Assembly (NCBI RefSeq): GCF_902168175.1
Contig: NZ_CABHOU010000092.1
Span: 372,001-436,000 of the forward strand
Direction of reading: 5' to 3'
Origin: an uncultured Chitinophaga sp.
GTDB lineage: Bacteria > Bacteroidota > Bacteroidia > Chitinophagales > Chitinophagaceae
Length of the DNA: 64,000 bases
Part shown: positions 15,560 to 25,174 of the stretch, piece after piece
Layout of the letters: every line of letters starts with the position of its first letter
Position numbering within the stretch: the first letter of the stretch is position 1
Notes under the pieces: generated by a model
What the model saw: the letters and a program-made list of their open reading frames with translations, nothing else
Told to the model about the DNA's origin: nothing
Database searches by the model: none
Translations under genes and position numbers: made by a program

Positions 15560-17974
15560 ATGTTCTCAAACTACTTCAAAATCGCCTGGCGCAACCTCTG
15601 GAAGCACAAAGTGCTGAGCATGATCAATATGGCCAGCCTCGCCGTTGGTATCAGCGCTGCGCTGGTGATATACATGATCGTACAGTACGATTCTTCGTTC
15701 GATAAGTTTCAGAAAGATAACGACCAGATTTATCGCGTAGTGACCGACTTGTCGTTCGGGGAGTTTAATATGAAAACCTCCGGCGTGCCTGTTCCCCTGG
15801 CAGCGGCAATCAGGGAAGAAGTACCGGGAGTTGAGATGACCACGTTCTTTAGTTTACTTAAAGATGTACAGGTGCGGTTGGGAGGAACGGCTACAACGTT
15901 CCGCAGTAAGGAGGGGAGCATGTTTGCGGATACTAATTATTTTAAGCTGATCAACTACGAATGGCTGGCTGGCACCGCCGCTGCTTTTGAGGAACCGTAT
16001 AAACTGGTGCTTACGCAAAGTGTGGCCGCTAAGTATTTTCCTGGTGTAGCGCCTGCCGACGTTATTGGCAGAGAGATCATTTATAATGATACGGTGCATA
16101 CGCAGGTAATTGGCGTGGTGGCCGATTTAAAGGGTAATACCGACTTCAGGTTCCATACTTTCATTTCGCGCCGTACGCTTATTGCTGCTGGTTTGGCAGA
16201 TGCGCGTTCGGATGCACAGTGGGGCAGCACCAACTCGGCCAACCAGTTGTTCGTCAAAATGCATCACAGTACATCGCCGGCAGTGGTACAGGCCGGGCTT
16301 GACTCGTTACGCAACAAGTACAATAAACCATCGCCGGATTCTAAGGCCAGTTATATTTTACAGCCGCTCAGCGACCTGCACTTCAATAATGGCTATGGTG
16401 CATTCGACCAGCGTATTGCCAGCAAAGCCACGTTAACAGGCTTATTATTTACCGCGGCGTTCCTGCTTATTTTAGGTTGCATCAACTTTATCAACCTGCA
16501 AACCGCGCAGGCGGGCAGCCGTGCAAGAGAGATAGGAGTGAGAAAGGTAATGGGCAGTTCTAAGTCGCGGCTCATTCAGCAGTTCCTGGGCGAAAGCCTT
16601 TTATTGACGGTGCTGTCCACGCTTTTTTCCATCGGGCTGGTGCCTGTTATCCTGGCATTATTCCGTTCGTTTATTCCTGAAGGGGTAACATTCAGTACGC
16701 TGTTCCAGCCGCATGTAATCATGTTCGTATTGTTACTGGTATTAGTTATTAGTCTTTTGTCCGGATTTTATCCTGCCATGGTAATGTCGCGCTTCGAGCC
16801 GGTATCGGTGTTAAAGAACCAGGTAGCGGGGCGGAGTAGCAAATCGTGGTTAAGACAGGTGCTTACGGTATCGCAGTTTACCATTGCGCTGGTGTTTATT
16901 ATTGCCACCATAATCGTAGGGCAGCAAATCAGGTATGGTTTAACAAAGGATTTAGGCTTTAGTAAAGAGGCGATATTGCACGGCTCTATCTTCTACAAGG
17001 CCTCTGCGGCTAACAGGCAGTTGTTTGCAGAACGATTGCAGCATGTGGCGGGCGTTAAGATGGCAGGGCGTAGCAATCAGCCGCCTGCCAGCAATAATTC
17101 TATGTCCAGCGGGGTATATTTCCTGAATCAAAAGGAAAGACGCTCTCATACCCTACAGTTCAAAATTGCCGATACCAGCTACCTGCCCATATATAGTCTT
17201 AAGCTGCTGGCAGGCCGTAACCTGTTACCCAGCGATACGGCACGGGAGTTTATTATGAATGAAACGACTGCACGCGAGGCCGGCTTTAAAAATCCCGCCG
17301 ATGCTATTGGCTCTTTCATTGAATGGAATGATAAGAAGCTGCCTGTAGTCGGCGTCGTTAAGGACTTCCACGTACGGTCCTTAAAAGCTGAGATAGTGCC
17401 GATACTCATCACCAGTAACATCAGGAACTGTTATGATTACAACATACTATTACAGCCAGGCAGCGCCGACACCTGGAAAAAAACGATAGCTGAAATAAAT
17501 ACAATTGCCGCTGAGGTATTCCCGGAAATGGATTTTACGCTAAAGTTTTATGATGATGAAATAGCGAACTTTTATAATAGCGAACTGGCGCTCGGTAAAC
17601 TGCTGTCCTGGGCTATGGCCCTGATGATCATTATCAGCTGCCTCGGTTTGCTCGGCCTCTCTATACATGCCACCACGCAACGCACGAAGGAAATCGGTAT
17701 CCGGAAAATACTGGGCTCCAGCATTACGGGCATTGTGGCGCTGTTTACGAAAGAGGTAATCAGGCTGATAGTGATAGCGCTGCTTATTGCCACACCGCTG
17801 GCCTGGTATGCGATGCACAAATGGCTGAACGATTATGCGTTCAGGATAAATATTGAGTGGTGGGTATTTGTGCTGGCAGGTGCCGGGGCTATCGTTATCG
17901 GGCTGCTAACGGTAAGTTTTCATTCTGTTAAAGCTGCTGTGATGAACCCCGCCCGCGCATTGCGGACGGAATAA
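15560..17974 (+). CDS. ABC transporter permease (MacB/FtsX type), first of two
   Basis: An 804-residue inner-membrane permease of the long Bacteroidota type with two FtsX halves. Helix 1 (about 20-45) is followed by a large periplasmic MacB core domain, three helices near 290-400 (LILGCINFINLQTAQAGSRAREIGVRKVMGSS is the typical cytosolic motif, given in part), a second periplasmic domain, and three C-terminal helices near 675-790 with TQRTKEIGIRKILGSS. It pairs with the ATPase encoded at 14461. The next permease gene starts 14 nt after its stop. It is 35-40% like that gene by eye, a tandem duplication. Confidence 0.93.
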   Translation: MFSNYFKIAWRNLWKHKVLSMINMASLAVGISAALVIYMIVQYDSSFDKFQKDNDQIYRVVTDLSFGEFNMKTSGVPVPLAAAIREEVPGVEMTTFFSLLKDVQVRLGGTATTFRSKEGSMFADTNYFKLINYEWLAGTAAAFEEPYKLVLTQSVAAKYFPGVAPADVIGREIIYNDTVHTQVIGVVADLKGNTDFRFHTFISRRTLIAAGLADARSDAQWGSTNSANQLFVKMHHSTSPAVVQAGLDSLRNKYNKPSPDSKASYILQPLSDLHFNNGYGAFDQRIASKATLTGLLFTAAFLLILGCINFINLQTAQAGSRAREIGVRKVMGSSKSRLIQQFLGESLLLTVLSTLFSIGLVPVILALFRSFIPEGVTFSTLFQPHVIMFVLLLVLVISLLSGFYPAMVMSRFEPVSVLKNQVAGRSSKSWLRQVLTVSQFTIALVFIIATIIVGQQIRYGLTKDLGFSKEAILHGSIFYKASAANRQLFAERLQHVAGVKMAGRSNQPPASNNSMSSGVYFLNQKERRSHTLQFKIADTSYLPIYSLKLLAGRNLLPSDTAREFIMNETTAREAGFKNPADAIGSFIEWNDKKLPVVGVVKDFHVRSLKAEIVPILITSNIRNCYDYNILLQPGSADTWKKTIAEINTIAAEVFPEMDFTLKFYDDEIANFYNSELALGKLLSWAMALMIIISCLGLLGLSIHATTQRTKEIGIRKILGSSITGIVALFTKEVIRLIVIALLIATPLAWYAMHKWLNDYAFRINIEWWVFVLAGAGAIVIGLLTVSFHSVKAAVMNPARALRTE

Positions 17975-17988
17975 TAAAACATTAAGTT

Positions 17989-20406
17989 ATGATCAGGAAC
18001 TATTTTAAACTCGCCTGGCGAAACATCTGGAAGTCAAAAGGCACTTCCACCATTAATGTTACCGGCCTGGCCGTTGCGGTGGCGGCAGCTTTGCTGCTGG
18101 CGGTTACGGCGCACTTCCAGCTATCGTTCAATAACTTTCATGAGAACGGCGCTTCCATTTACCAGGTATTTGAGCTGGAAAATAAGGCGGAAGGAGCTAC
18201 TCCGAAGTCTAATATGCCCATGCCCCTGCAAGATGTGATTAAACAGGATATGCCTGAGGTAGAATTATCTACCCGTTTCCTGGGCGGTGGGGCGCATTAC
18301 CGCTTCGGTGCGAAAAATGGCAGTATGGGCATCCGGTTTGTTGATCCCGACTTCTTCCGCATCTTCTCTTTCCCTATTATCGCGGGTAGTAAAACCCCGC
18401 TGGACGAACGCAGTAACATCGTGATCAGTGAAAAGTCGGCGGTTAAGTGGTTTGGAACAAAAGATGTGGTGGGCAAACAGGTGTCGCTTAAACTCGGGGA
18501 TACCTGGAACAGCTATACCATCAGTGCCCTGATACAGGATGCGCCGATGAACTCCGACTTAACGTTTGGCGCACTGATGTTGATAGAGAACCATCCATCC
18601 TATGCCTCTAATAAGGACGTATGGACGAACTATAGCACGGAGATCTTTGTAAAACTCGCTGATAATGCTACCACGGAAGGATTGGAAAAACATAGCCAGG
18701 CGGTGGTAAATAAGTACTATGCGGATGACCTTGTAAAACTCAAACGCGATGGTGCCAAACCCGACGCGGATGGGTATATCAAGAAGTTTGGCGGCATACC
18801 ATTGAGTGATATACACTTCAACAACGTGAGTGGTACGGGGGGCGATATCAAAAGGACAGTGCCTTACCTGCTGCTGCTCATTGCAGGTTTTGTGTTGTTT
18901 ATCGCCTGCATCAACTTTATAAACCTCTCGGTAGCCCGCGCATTTAACCGTGCAAAGGAAATAGGAATGCGCAAAACGATGGGTGCTTTGCGCCTGCAGT
19001 TAATCGTGCAGTTATGGGGCGAAGCGGTGCTTATTTGTTTAATCGCCCTGGCGTTGGGTATCGGGCTTACGGCTGTATTGATGAAGGGCTACAATGCCTG
19101 GCTAAGGGTGCCGCTTACCATGAGTATGATCATACAGCCTACCATACTGCTTTCCATCTTCCTGGTGTTTGTAGTAATGACGCTGGTGGCGGGTGTTTAT
19201 CCCGCGCTGGTGATGACGCGCATTAATACGGTACAGGCCTTAAAAGGCAGTGTAAAACCTGGCAGGAAACAGTATGTACGTAACTCGCTCATCGTGGTGC
19301 AATTTGCTTTCTCTGCCCTGCTGATCTGCTGTACGCTGGTGGCCTGGCAGCAAACGAATTACCTGCGCTCCAAACCGCTTGGGTTTAATAAAGAGCAGGT
19401 GATCAGCATGCCACTGGCGGGAGAAATGGGAAGAGACGTGCTGATGGGGTTATTGCGTAATAAACTCGCCGCACAGCCAGGCATCCTGGGTGTAACGGGG
19501 GCCGATAATAATATGGGGCTGGGCCGCGATGGCTCGTCCATGAACTCAGTGATCAGTTTCGATTATAACGATCGTGAGGTATATACACACTGGCTGTGCG
19601 TCGACTACGATTACCTGCAAACGCTGGGGATCCAGTTGGTGGCCGGCCGCGACTTCTCCCGGGAAATGGCGTCCGACTCTACGGCAATAGTTATCAATGA
19701 AACGATGGCCAAACAATTGGGCGATAAAGATCTTGTGAACAAGTTTATAAAGTTTGATGAAGATGGAGAGCAGCACCAGGTGATTGGCATTATGAAGGAC
19801 TTCAACTTTAAATCGCTGAACAGGAAAATAGAACCGTTATCGCTGAACATGACGGAAGGGGCACGCAATGTTTCCTACGCATTTGTGAAAGTGCAGCCCA
19901 ACGATTTGCCAGCTTCTATGGCGCGTGTGGAAAAAGCCTGGGCTGAAATACTGCCGGGGGCTGAATTCCGTGGTTCGTTCCTCGACGAGAACGTGAACAG
20001 GCAATATAATGAGGAGAAGAGAATGACGCAGCTGTTCGTGGCGGGCGCTATCATCACTATTATTATTTCCTGCATGGGCCTGTTCGCCATCGCTATTATG
20101 GCCATTACCCAACGCACCAAGGAAATTGGCATCCGGAAAGTACTGGGTTCCAGTGTAGCCGCTATTGTGGTACTACTGTTCCGCGACTTCCTTAAACTGG
20201 TAATCGTCGCTATTGTTATTGCCACCCCGCTGGCGTGGTACGCCATGGGGCAGTGGCTCAACGGGTTTGCGTACAATGTGGGCCTGCAATGGTGGGTGTT
20301 TGTACTGGCAGGCCTCTCCGCCATTATAATTGCCCTTTTCACGGTAAGCATCCAGTCTGTTAAAGCTGCCCTCGCCAACCCGGTAAAATCATTAAGATCA
20401 GAATAA
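17989..20406 (+). CDS. ABC transporter permease (MacB/FtsX type), second of two
   Basis: An 805-residue paralogue of the preceding permease with the same layout: helix 1, periplasmic core, FINLSVARAFNRAKEIGMRKTMGA motif after the second helix (given in part), a second periplasmic domain, and a C-terminal helix bundle with TQRTKEIGIRKVLGSS. Start MIRNYFKLAWRNIWKSK matches the family. It may form a heterodimer with the 15560 gene product or serve the second ATPase, whose gene follows after 34 nt. The four genes lie on one strand with short gaps and are probably co-transcribed. Confidence 0.93.
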   Translation: MIRNYFKLAWRNIWKSKGTSTINVTGLAVAVAAALLLAVTAHFQLSFNNFHENGASIYQVFELENKAEGATPKSNMPMPLQDVIKQDMPEVELSTRFLGGGAHYRFGAKNGSMGIRFVDPDFFRIFSFPIIAGSKTPLDERSNIVISEKSAVKWFGTKDVVGKQVSLKLGDTWNSYTISALIQDAPMNSDLTFGALMLIENHPSYASNKDVWTNYSTEIFVKLADNATTEGLEKHSQAVVNKYYADDLVKLKRDGAKPDADGYIKKFGGIPLSDIHFNNVSGTGGDIKRTVPYLLLLIAGFVLFIACINFINLSVARAFNRAKEIGMRKTMGALRLQLIVQLWGEAVLICLIALALGIGLTAVLMKGYNAWLRVPLTMSMIIQPTILLSIFLVFVVMTLVAGVYPALVMTRINTVQALKGSVKPGRKQYVRNSLIVVQFAFSALLICCTLVAWQQTNYLRSKPLGFNKEQVISMPLAGEMGRDVLMGLLRNKLAAQPGILGVTGADNNMGLGRDGSSMNSVISFDYNDREVYTHWLCVDYDYLQTLGIQLVAGRDFSREMASDSTAIVINETMAKQLGDKDLVNKFIKFDEDGEQHQVIGIMKDFNFKSLNRKIEPLSLNMTEGARNVSYAFVKVQPNDLPASMARVEKAWAEILPGAEFRGSFLDENVNRQYNEEKRMTQLFVAGAIITIIISCMGLFAIAIMAITQRTKEIGIRKVLGSSVAAIVVLLFRDFLKLVIVAIVIATPLAWYAMGQWLNGFAYNVGLQWWVFVLAGLSAIIIALFTVSIQSVKAALANPVKSLRSE

Positions 20407-20440
20407 CCTTTTTATATTTATAAAGACATCTATATTAGTT

Positions 20441-21103
20441 ATGATCCACTTAAAGCATATTTCCAAGCACTACCCGGTTGGTTTTGGTAAAAACGACATC
20501 CTGAAAGACATCGACCTGCATATTCATGAAGGTGAGTTTGTGTCTGTCATGGGCCCCAGCGGCTCGGGGAAGTCGACGCTGTTGCATATCCTGGGCCTGC
20601 TGGAAGAGCCTTCTGCGGGAGAGTATTATTTCGACAATGAACTGGTGAGTAAGATGAACGAAAAAAAGCGTACCCAGTTGCACCGGGGCAGCATCGGTTT
20701 CGTGTTCCAGGCTTATCATCTTATCGACGAACTTACCGTGTACGAGAATATAGAAACGCCGCTGTTGTACCGTAACGTACCGGCCGCCGAACGTAAAAGC
20801 CGTGTAGCCGACATACTCGACAGGTTTAACATCGTGGCTAAAAAAGACCTGTTCCCTAACCAGCTTTCGGGCGGTCAGCAGCAGTTGGTGGGTATTGCCC
20901 GGGCTATTATAGGCGAACCCAAGGTCATTTTTGCGGATGAACCTACGGGTAACCTCCACTCTGACCAGGCCCTCTCTATCATGCAACTGTTCAAAGAACT
21001 GAACGAGAAAGATAAAATCACCATTGTGCAGGTAACTCACTCTGACGTGAATGCCACCTACGGCAACCGTATTGTCCGCATTATGGACGGAAAGGTGCAA
21101 TAG
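20441..21103 (+). CDS. ABC transporter ATP-binding protein with altered D-loop
   Basis: A 220-residue ATPase of the MacB/LolD group, clearly paralogous to the 14461 protein. Walker A is GPSGSGKST, signature LSGGQQQLVGIARA, Walker B VIFADEP with the catalytic Glu, and an H-loop His in VTHS. Two family positions differ: the D-loop reads NLHS rather than NLDS, and the Arg after the signature is Leu. The D-loop Asp helps couple the two ATP sites, so this subunit may be regulatory or work as an asymmetric partner of the first ATPase. It is last in the permease run. Confidence 0.93.
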   Translation: MIHLKHISKHYPVGFGKNDILKDIDLHIHEGEFVSVMGPSGSGKSTLLHILGLLEEPSAGEYYFDNELVSKMNEKKRTQLHRGSIGFVFQAYHLIDELTVYENIETPLLYRNVPAAERKSRVADILDRFNIVAKKDLFPNQLSGGQQQLVGIARAIIGEPKVIFADEPTGNLHSDQALSIMQLFKELNEKDKITIVQVTHSDVNATYGNRIVRIMDGKVQ

Positions 21104-21250
21104 GCATCCATTTATAAAAAAATACGGTGGTTTGAATACATAAAAGCCTTTGATATGATGTTTTCCGTTAAATTCGTATGGCCTTGCACCATACCTACCC
21201 TTAAATTGCCATTTATCAAGATGAGGAAGCTGGTGTTTTTACAATTAATA

Positions 21251-21258
21251 TACTTTTG
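21251..21258 (+). promoter_or_regulatory. Possible minus-7 promoter element for the TolC gene
   Basis: TACTTTTG matches TAnnTTTG exactly and lies 7 nt before the preferred ATG at 21266. This is the same near-leaderless spacing seen at several other genes here, and it would allow expression of the outer-membrane component apart from the ABC genes. Confidence 0.4.
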
Positions 21259-21265
21259 TCAGGCT

Positions 21266-22714
21266 ATGAGATTAAATCAATGCGTTAAAGCTGCCCTGCT
21301 TTCTTCCTTATTGTTTGTTGGTTCCTTCCGTGCAATAGCGCAGGAAAAGTGGAGTTTTGAGCGGTGCGTGGCATTTGCATTGGAGCATAACCTAACTATA
21401 AAACAGTCGGAACTGCAGCGCAGGCTGGCGGCCCTTACCCTTCAACAGAACCAGCTTTCACAGTTGCCCACCATCAATGGGGGGGCAGACGTGGGGTATA
21501 ACTTTGGCCGTTCCATTAACCCGACCACCAACTCATTCGATAATACCACCCTTTTCAGCAGCGGTTTAAGTCTTAGCGCAGGGGCCAACCTGTTCAATTT
21601 CTTCCGTGTGCAAAACAATATCAAAGGCAGTAAATACGAACTGGAAGCCAGCACTTTCCTGCTGGAAAAGGCCCGTAACGATATGTCGTTCAATATCGCT
21701 AACGCCTTTTTGCAGATATTACTGGCTAATGAACAGGTTAAGATCAGCGAATCGCAGGTGTCGCTTTCTTCGTCGCAGCTGGACAATACGAAGAAGCTGG
21801 TAGCGGCAGGTTCTGTGCCTGAAAGCAACCAGGCCGACCTGGAAGCGCAACTGGCCCGCGACAGCTCTACGCTGGTATCGGCGCGCAACCAGGCTATTAT
21901 TACGGTGTTGCAAATGAAGGCCATCCTCAATCTCGACTTCAACATTCCTTTTGAACCGGAAATTCCGGCTAATATTAAAGAAACTCCTGTGTTGGACATT
22001 GCGCAAACCGCCCCCGAAATGGTGTTTAGCGCAGCATTGTCTACGCAGCCACAGGCCAAGGCCGACCGGTCGAGGGTGCTTTCGTACGAACGTTACCTGG
22101 CAGCCACAAAGGCCCAGCAGTACCCAAGCCTTCGTGCAGCGGGCAGCATGGGTACCAACTATGCCAGTACTTCCCGCGAAGTGTTTGGTGCGCCTGTGTT
22201 TAACGGGTACGATACCATCGCCGCTGTTAGCGTAGGCGGTGCCGAGTACGGTGTTTATCAGCCCAACTACAGCTTTAACACGCAAAAAACGCCTTTCGGT
22301 ACACAGATCAATAATAACTTCCGCCAATATATCGGGCTTAGTCTTAATATTCCCATCCTTAACGGCTGGGCAAATAAAAGCGCGGTGAACAGGGCAAAGA
22401 TTGACCTGGCCAACCAGGAGCTAACCCAGGCAATAAACCGCCAGCAGCTCAGGCAGGATGTATATACGGCCCATGCCAACGCAGCAGCAGCTTTGCAGAA
22501 GTACCAGGCAGCCGCCGTTACAGAAGCGGCATCGCAAAAAGCATACGACTTTGCTACCAAAAGGTACAATGTTGGATTAATGAACTCGGTGGAGTATATT
22601 ACTACGCAAACGAACCTATTTAAGGCACAGGTGGATAAGGTGTCCGCCCTTTACGACTATATATTTAAAATCAAACTGCTGGAGTTCTATCGCGACCAGA
22701 AAATCACGCTGTAG
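21266..22714 (+). CDS. TolC family outer membrane efflux protein
   Basis: A 482-residue outer-membrane channel subunit. The preferred start gives a clean signal peptide (MRLNQCVKAALLSSLLFVGSFRAIAQ region), whereas the ORF extends to an ATG at 21155 with an implausible leader. The mature protein has the two internally repeated outer-membrane efflux domains: helical segments around 45-215 and 260-470, and GLSLNIPILNGW plus AVNRAKIDLANQEL in the second repeat, both typical of TolC. It should receive substrates from the adaptors encoded at 13165 and 22744. Confidence 0.92.
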   Translation: MRLNQCVKAALLSSLLFVGSFRAIAQEKWSFERCVAFALEHNLTIKQSELQRRLAALTLQQNQLSQLPTINGGADVGYNFGRSINPTTNSFDNTTLFSSGLSLSAGANLFNFFRVQNNIKGSKYELEASTFLLEKARNDMSFNIANAFLQILLANEQVKISESQVSLSSSQLDNTKKLVAAGSVPESNQADLEAQLARDSSTLVSARNQAIITVLQMKAILNLDFNIPFEPEIPANIKETPVLDIAQTAPEMVFSAALSTQPQAKADRSRVLSYERYLAATKAQQYPSLRAAGSMGTNYASTSREVFGAPVFNGYDTIAAVSVGGAEYGVYQPNYSFNTQKTPFGTQINNNFRQYIGLSLNIPILNGWANKSAVNRAKIDLANQELTQAINRQQLRQDVYTAHANAAAALQKYQAAAVTEAASQKAYDFATKRYNVGLMNSVEYITTQTNLFKAQVDKVSALYDYIFKIKLLEFYRDQKITL

Positions 22715-22743
22715 TGTAGGCGCCGGCCGAAACAAAACCGTTT

Positions 22744-24111
22744 ATGAAAAGGAAGAGAATACTTTATATCATACTGGCAGTACTAGTAGTGGCAGTGGTG
22801 TTTGTAGTACTCAAGGGACGAAAAAAGGATGATGGTATTAAAGTGGCTGCCGACAAAGCGGCCAACAGGGATATTATCGAGGTTGTTTCGGCTACCGGCA
22901 AAATTTACCCGGAAATAGAAGTTAAAGTAAGCTCCGACGTATCAGGCGAAATTACCGACCTGTTAGTGGAAGAGGGCGACTCTGTAAAGAAAGGCCAGGT
23001 GCTGGCCCGTATTTATGCTGATGTATACGGCTCCATGCGCGATAAGGCCTCTGCTGCCGTAAGCCAGTCGCAGGCCCAACTGGCCAATGCCGATGCTTCC
23101 ATTAATGCTTTTAAAGCGCGTATGGACCAGGCCAAAATTGTTTACGATCGTAACAAACAGTTGCTGGACCAGAAAGTAATTGCCCGCTCTGAATTTGAAA
23201 CGGCAGATGCTAACTACAAAGCTGCCCTCTCTGATTACAACGCCGCCGTACAACAGGTAAACAGCAATAAGTTTGCTGTTCAAAGCGCGCAGGCAAATCT
23301 TAAAGAAGCTAATACCAACCTTGGCCGTACTACCATTGCCAGCCCGATGAGTGGTATTGTTTCCATGCTGCCTGTTAAAAGAGGCGAACGTGTGGTAGGT
23401 ACTGCACAAATGGCAGGTACCGAAATGCTGCGTATTGCCGACATGAATACCATGGAAGTGCGGGTAGACGTGGGAGAGAACGATATTCCCAAAGTAAAAT
23501 ATGGTGATACGGCTGTTATAGAGGTAGACGCTTATAATAACCGCAAGTTCAAAGGCCTGGTAACACAAATAGCCAGCTCCAGCAAGGATGCTGCTACTAC
23601 CACCAGCACCGGCTCGGCCGACCAGGTAACCAACTATATCGTACACATCCGCGTGCTGCGCGAGTCGTACGCTGACCTGTACGATCCTTCCAGGGCAAAG
23701 GTGTTCCCGTTAAGGCCCGGTATGAGCGCCAGCGTAGACATTCAAACCCGTTATGGTAAAGGCGTACTGTCTATCCCCATCACCGCCGTTACTACCCGCG
23801 ATATGAACGATACGGGCAAGGTGGAAAAGAAGGATAAAAAGCCTGCCGCACCAGTTGCTAATTCAGACGAACCCGAAAAGAAAAAAGATATCCGCGAAGT
23901 GGTGTTTATCCTGCAAGCCGATGGTACCGTGCGTATGCGCGAAGTAACGATCGGTATACAGGATGATAATAACATCGAGATCCGTAGCGGAATTAAAAGT
24001 GGCGAACAGGTGATAGCCGCGCCATACGCCGCTGTTTCCCGCGAACTGAGCAACGGTAAAAAGGTGCAGGTAGTACCCAAGAACGAGTTGTTCGAAGGCG
24101 GGTCTAAATAA
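22744..24111 (+). CDS. HlyD/MacA-type periplasmic adaptor, second
   Basis: A 455-residue membrane fusion protein: one N-terminal helix (ILYIILAVLVVAVVFVVLK), a biotinyl-lipoyl-like hybrid domain (VSATGKIYPEIEVKVSSDVSG and the LRPGMSASVDI segment are typical), a coiled coil about 85-195, and a beta-barrel. It lies 29 nt after the TolC gene, so the two are probably an operon. It is different in sequence from the adaptor at 13165, so the cluster has two adaptors, two ATPases and two permeases with a single TolC. Homologues are usually annotated as macrolide-type efflux adaptors. The substrate is unknown. Confidence 0.92.
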   Translation: MKRKRILYIILAVLVVAVVFVVLKGRKKDDGIKVAADKAANRDIIEVVSATGKIYPEIEVKVSSDVSGEITDLLVEEGDSVKKGQVLARIYADVYGSMRDKASAAVSQSQAQLANADASINAFKARMDQAKIVYDRNKQLLDQKVIARSEFETADANYKAALSDYNAAVQQVNSNKFAVQSAQANLKEANTNLGRTTIASPMSGIVSMLPVKRGERVVGTAQMAGTEMLRIADMNTMEVRVDVGENDIPKVKYGDTAVIEVDAYNNRKFKGLVTQIASSSKDAATTTSTGSADQVTNYIVHIRVLRESYADLYDPSRAKVFPLRPGMSASVDIQTRYGKGVLSIPITAVTTRDMNDTGKVEKKDKKPAAPVANSDEPEKKKDIREVVFILQADGTVRMREVTIGIQDDNNIEIRSGIKSGEQVIAAPYAAVSRELSNGKKVQVVPKNELFEGGSK

Positions 24112-24160
24112 GTTCCGGCAATATTATTTACATTGCAGGAAATTTCCGGACACGTTGAGC

Positions 24161-25174
24161 ATGGGTAATACAATCGGGATTATCGGGAGCGGCAGCTGGG
24201 CTACGGCCCTGGCCAAAATCCTCACAGACAATGAACATAATGTGCAATGGTGGGTGCGTAATGAAGATACGATCCGCCATATGCAGTTAAGGCATCACAA
24301 CAAACACTACCTTACTTCTGTATATTTTAATACGCAGTTGCTGCACCTCAGCAATTCGGTAGCTGATGTAATTGCCGCCAGCGATTATATCATACTGGCC
24401 GTGCCCTCCGCCTTTTTGCGCGATGTGCTGGCCCCACTTTCTAACGATGCATTACAGGATAAAAAGATCGTGTCAGCCATCAAAGGGCTGATACCCGGCG
24501 ACAATATGCTCATCAACGACTTCCTGTTGGAAACGTTTGACCTGCCGCTGGAGCAATATTTTACCATTACGGGTCCCTGCCATGCCGAAGAGGTGGCCGC
24601 TGAAAAGCTGTCGTACCTTACGTTCTCGGGCATTAATTTGCCCAATACGCAGCTCCTGGCCGATATGTTTACCAACACTTACCTGCAAACCATTGTGAAC
24701 AGGGATGTGATGGGAGTGCAGTTTGCTTCTGTGCTCAAGAACATTTACGCCCTTGGCTGTGGCATCGCGCACGGGCTTGAGTATGGCGACAACTTTCTGA
24801 GTGTATACACCACCAACTGTTTCCGCGAAATGCAGGAGTTTCTCGAAACCTTCGAGCGCCAGCAGCCCGAAGGCAATACCACCCAGCATAACTACAACGC
24901 CAGCGCCTATCTCGGCGATCTGCTGGTAACCTGTTACTCCCTCCACAGCCGTAACCGTACTTTCGGTAACATGATCGGTAAGGGTTACAGCGTGAAGGCC
25001 GCCCAACTCGAGCTGAATATGGTGGCCGAAGGGTATTATGCCGCCAAATGTATTTTCGAGATCAACAAGGCCACCGGCGCCCACATGCCTATCGCGCAGG
25101 CCGTTCACTCCATCCTCTGGGAAGGACTCAATCCTGGCGAAGCTTTCCTCGCCCTGGAGAAAGGTTTTATTTAG
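24161..25174 (+). CDS. gpsA: NAD(P)H-dependent glycerol-3-phosphate dehydrogenase
   Basis: A 337-residue cytosolic enzyme that reduces dihydroxyacetone phosphate to sn-glycerol 3-phosphate, the backbone for phospholipids. The Rossmann motif is IGIIGSGSWATALA. Other family blocks are ILAVPSAFLRDVL, SAIKGL, TGPCHAEEVA, ASVLKNIYALGCGIAHGLEYGDN (the catalytic Lys lies in LKN) and DLLVTCYSLHSRNRTFG. The start is the ATG at 24161 rather than the in-frame TTG two codons earlier. Its 3' two-thirds is overlapped on the other strand by the end of a long hypothetical ORF. Confidence 0.95.
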   Translation: MGNTIGIIGSGSWATALAKILTDNEHNVQWWVRNEDTIRHMQLRHHNKHYLTSVYFNTQLLHLSNSVADVIAASDYIILAVPSAFLRDVLAPLSNDALQDKKIVSAIKGLIPGDNMLINDFLLETFDLPLEQYFTITGPCHAEEVAAEKLSYLTFSGINLPNTQLLADMFTNTYLQTIVNRDVMGVQFASVLKNIYALGCGIAHGLEYGDNFLSVYTTNCFREMQEFLETFERQQPEGNTTQHNYNASAYLGDLLVTCYSLHSRNRTFGNMIGKGYSVKAAQLELNMVAEGYYAAKCIFEINKATGAHMPIAQAVHSILWEGLNPGEAFLALEKGFI

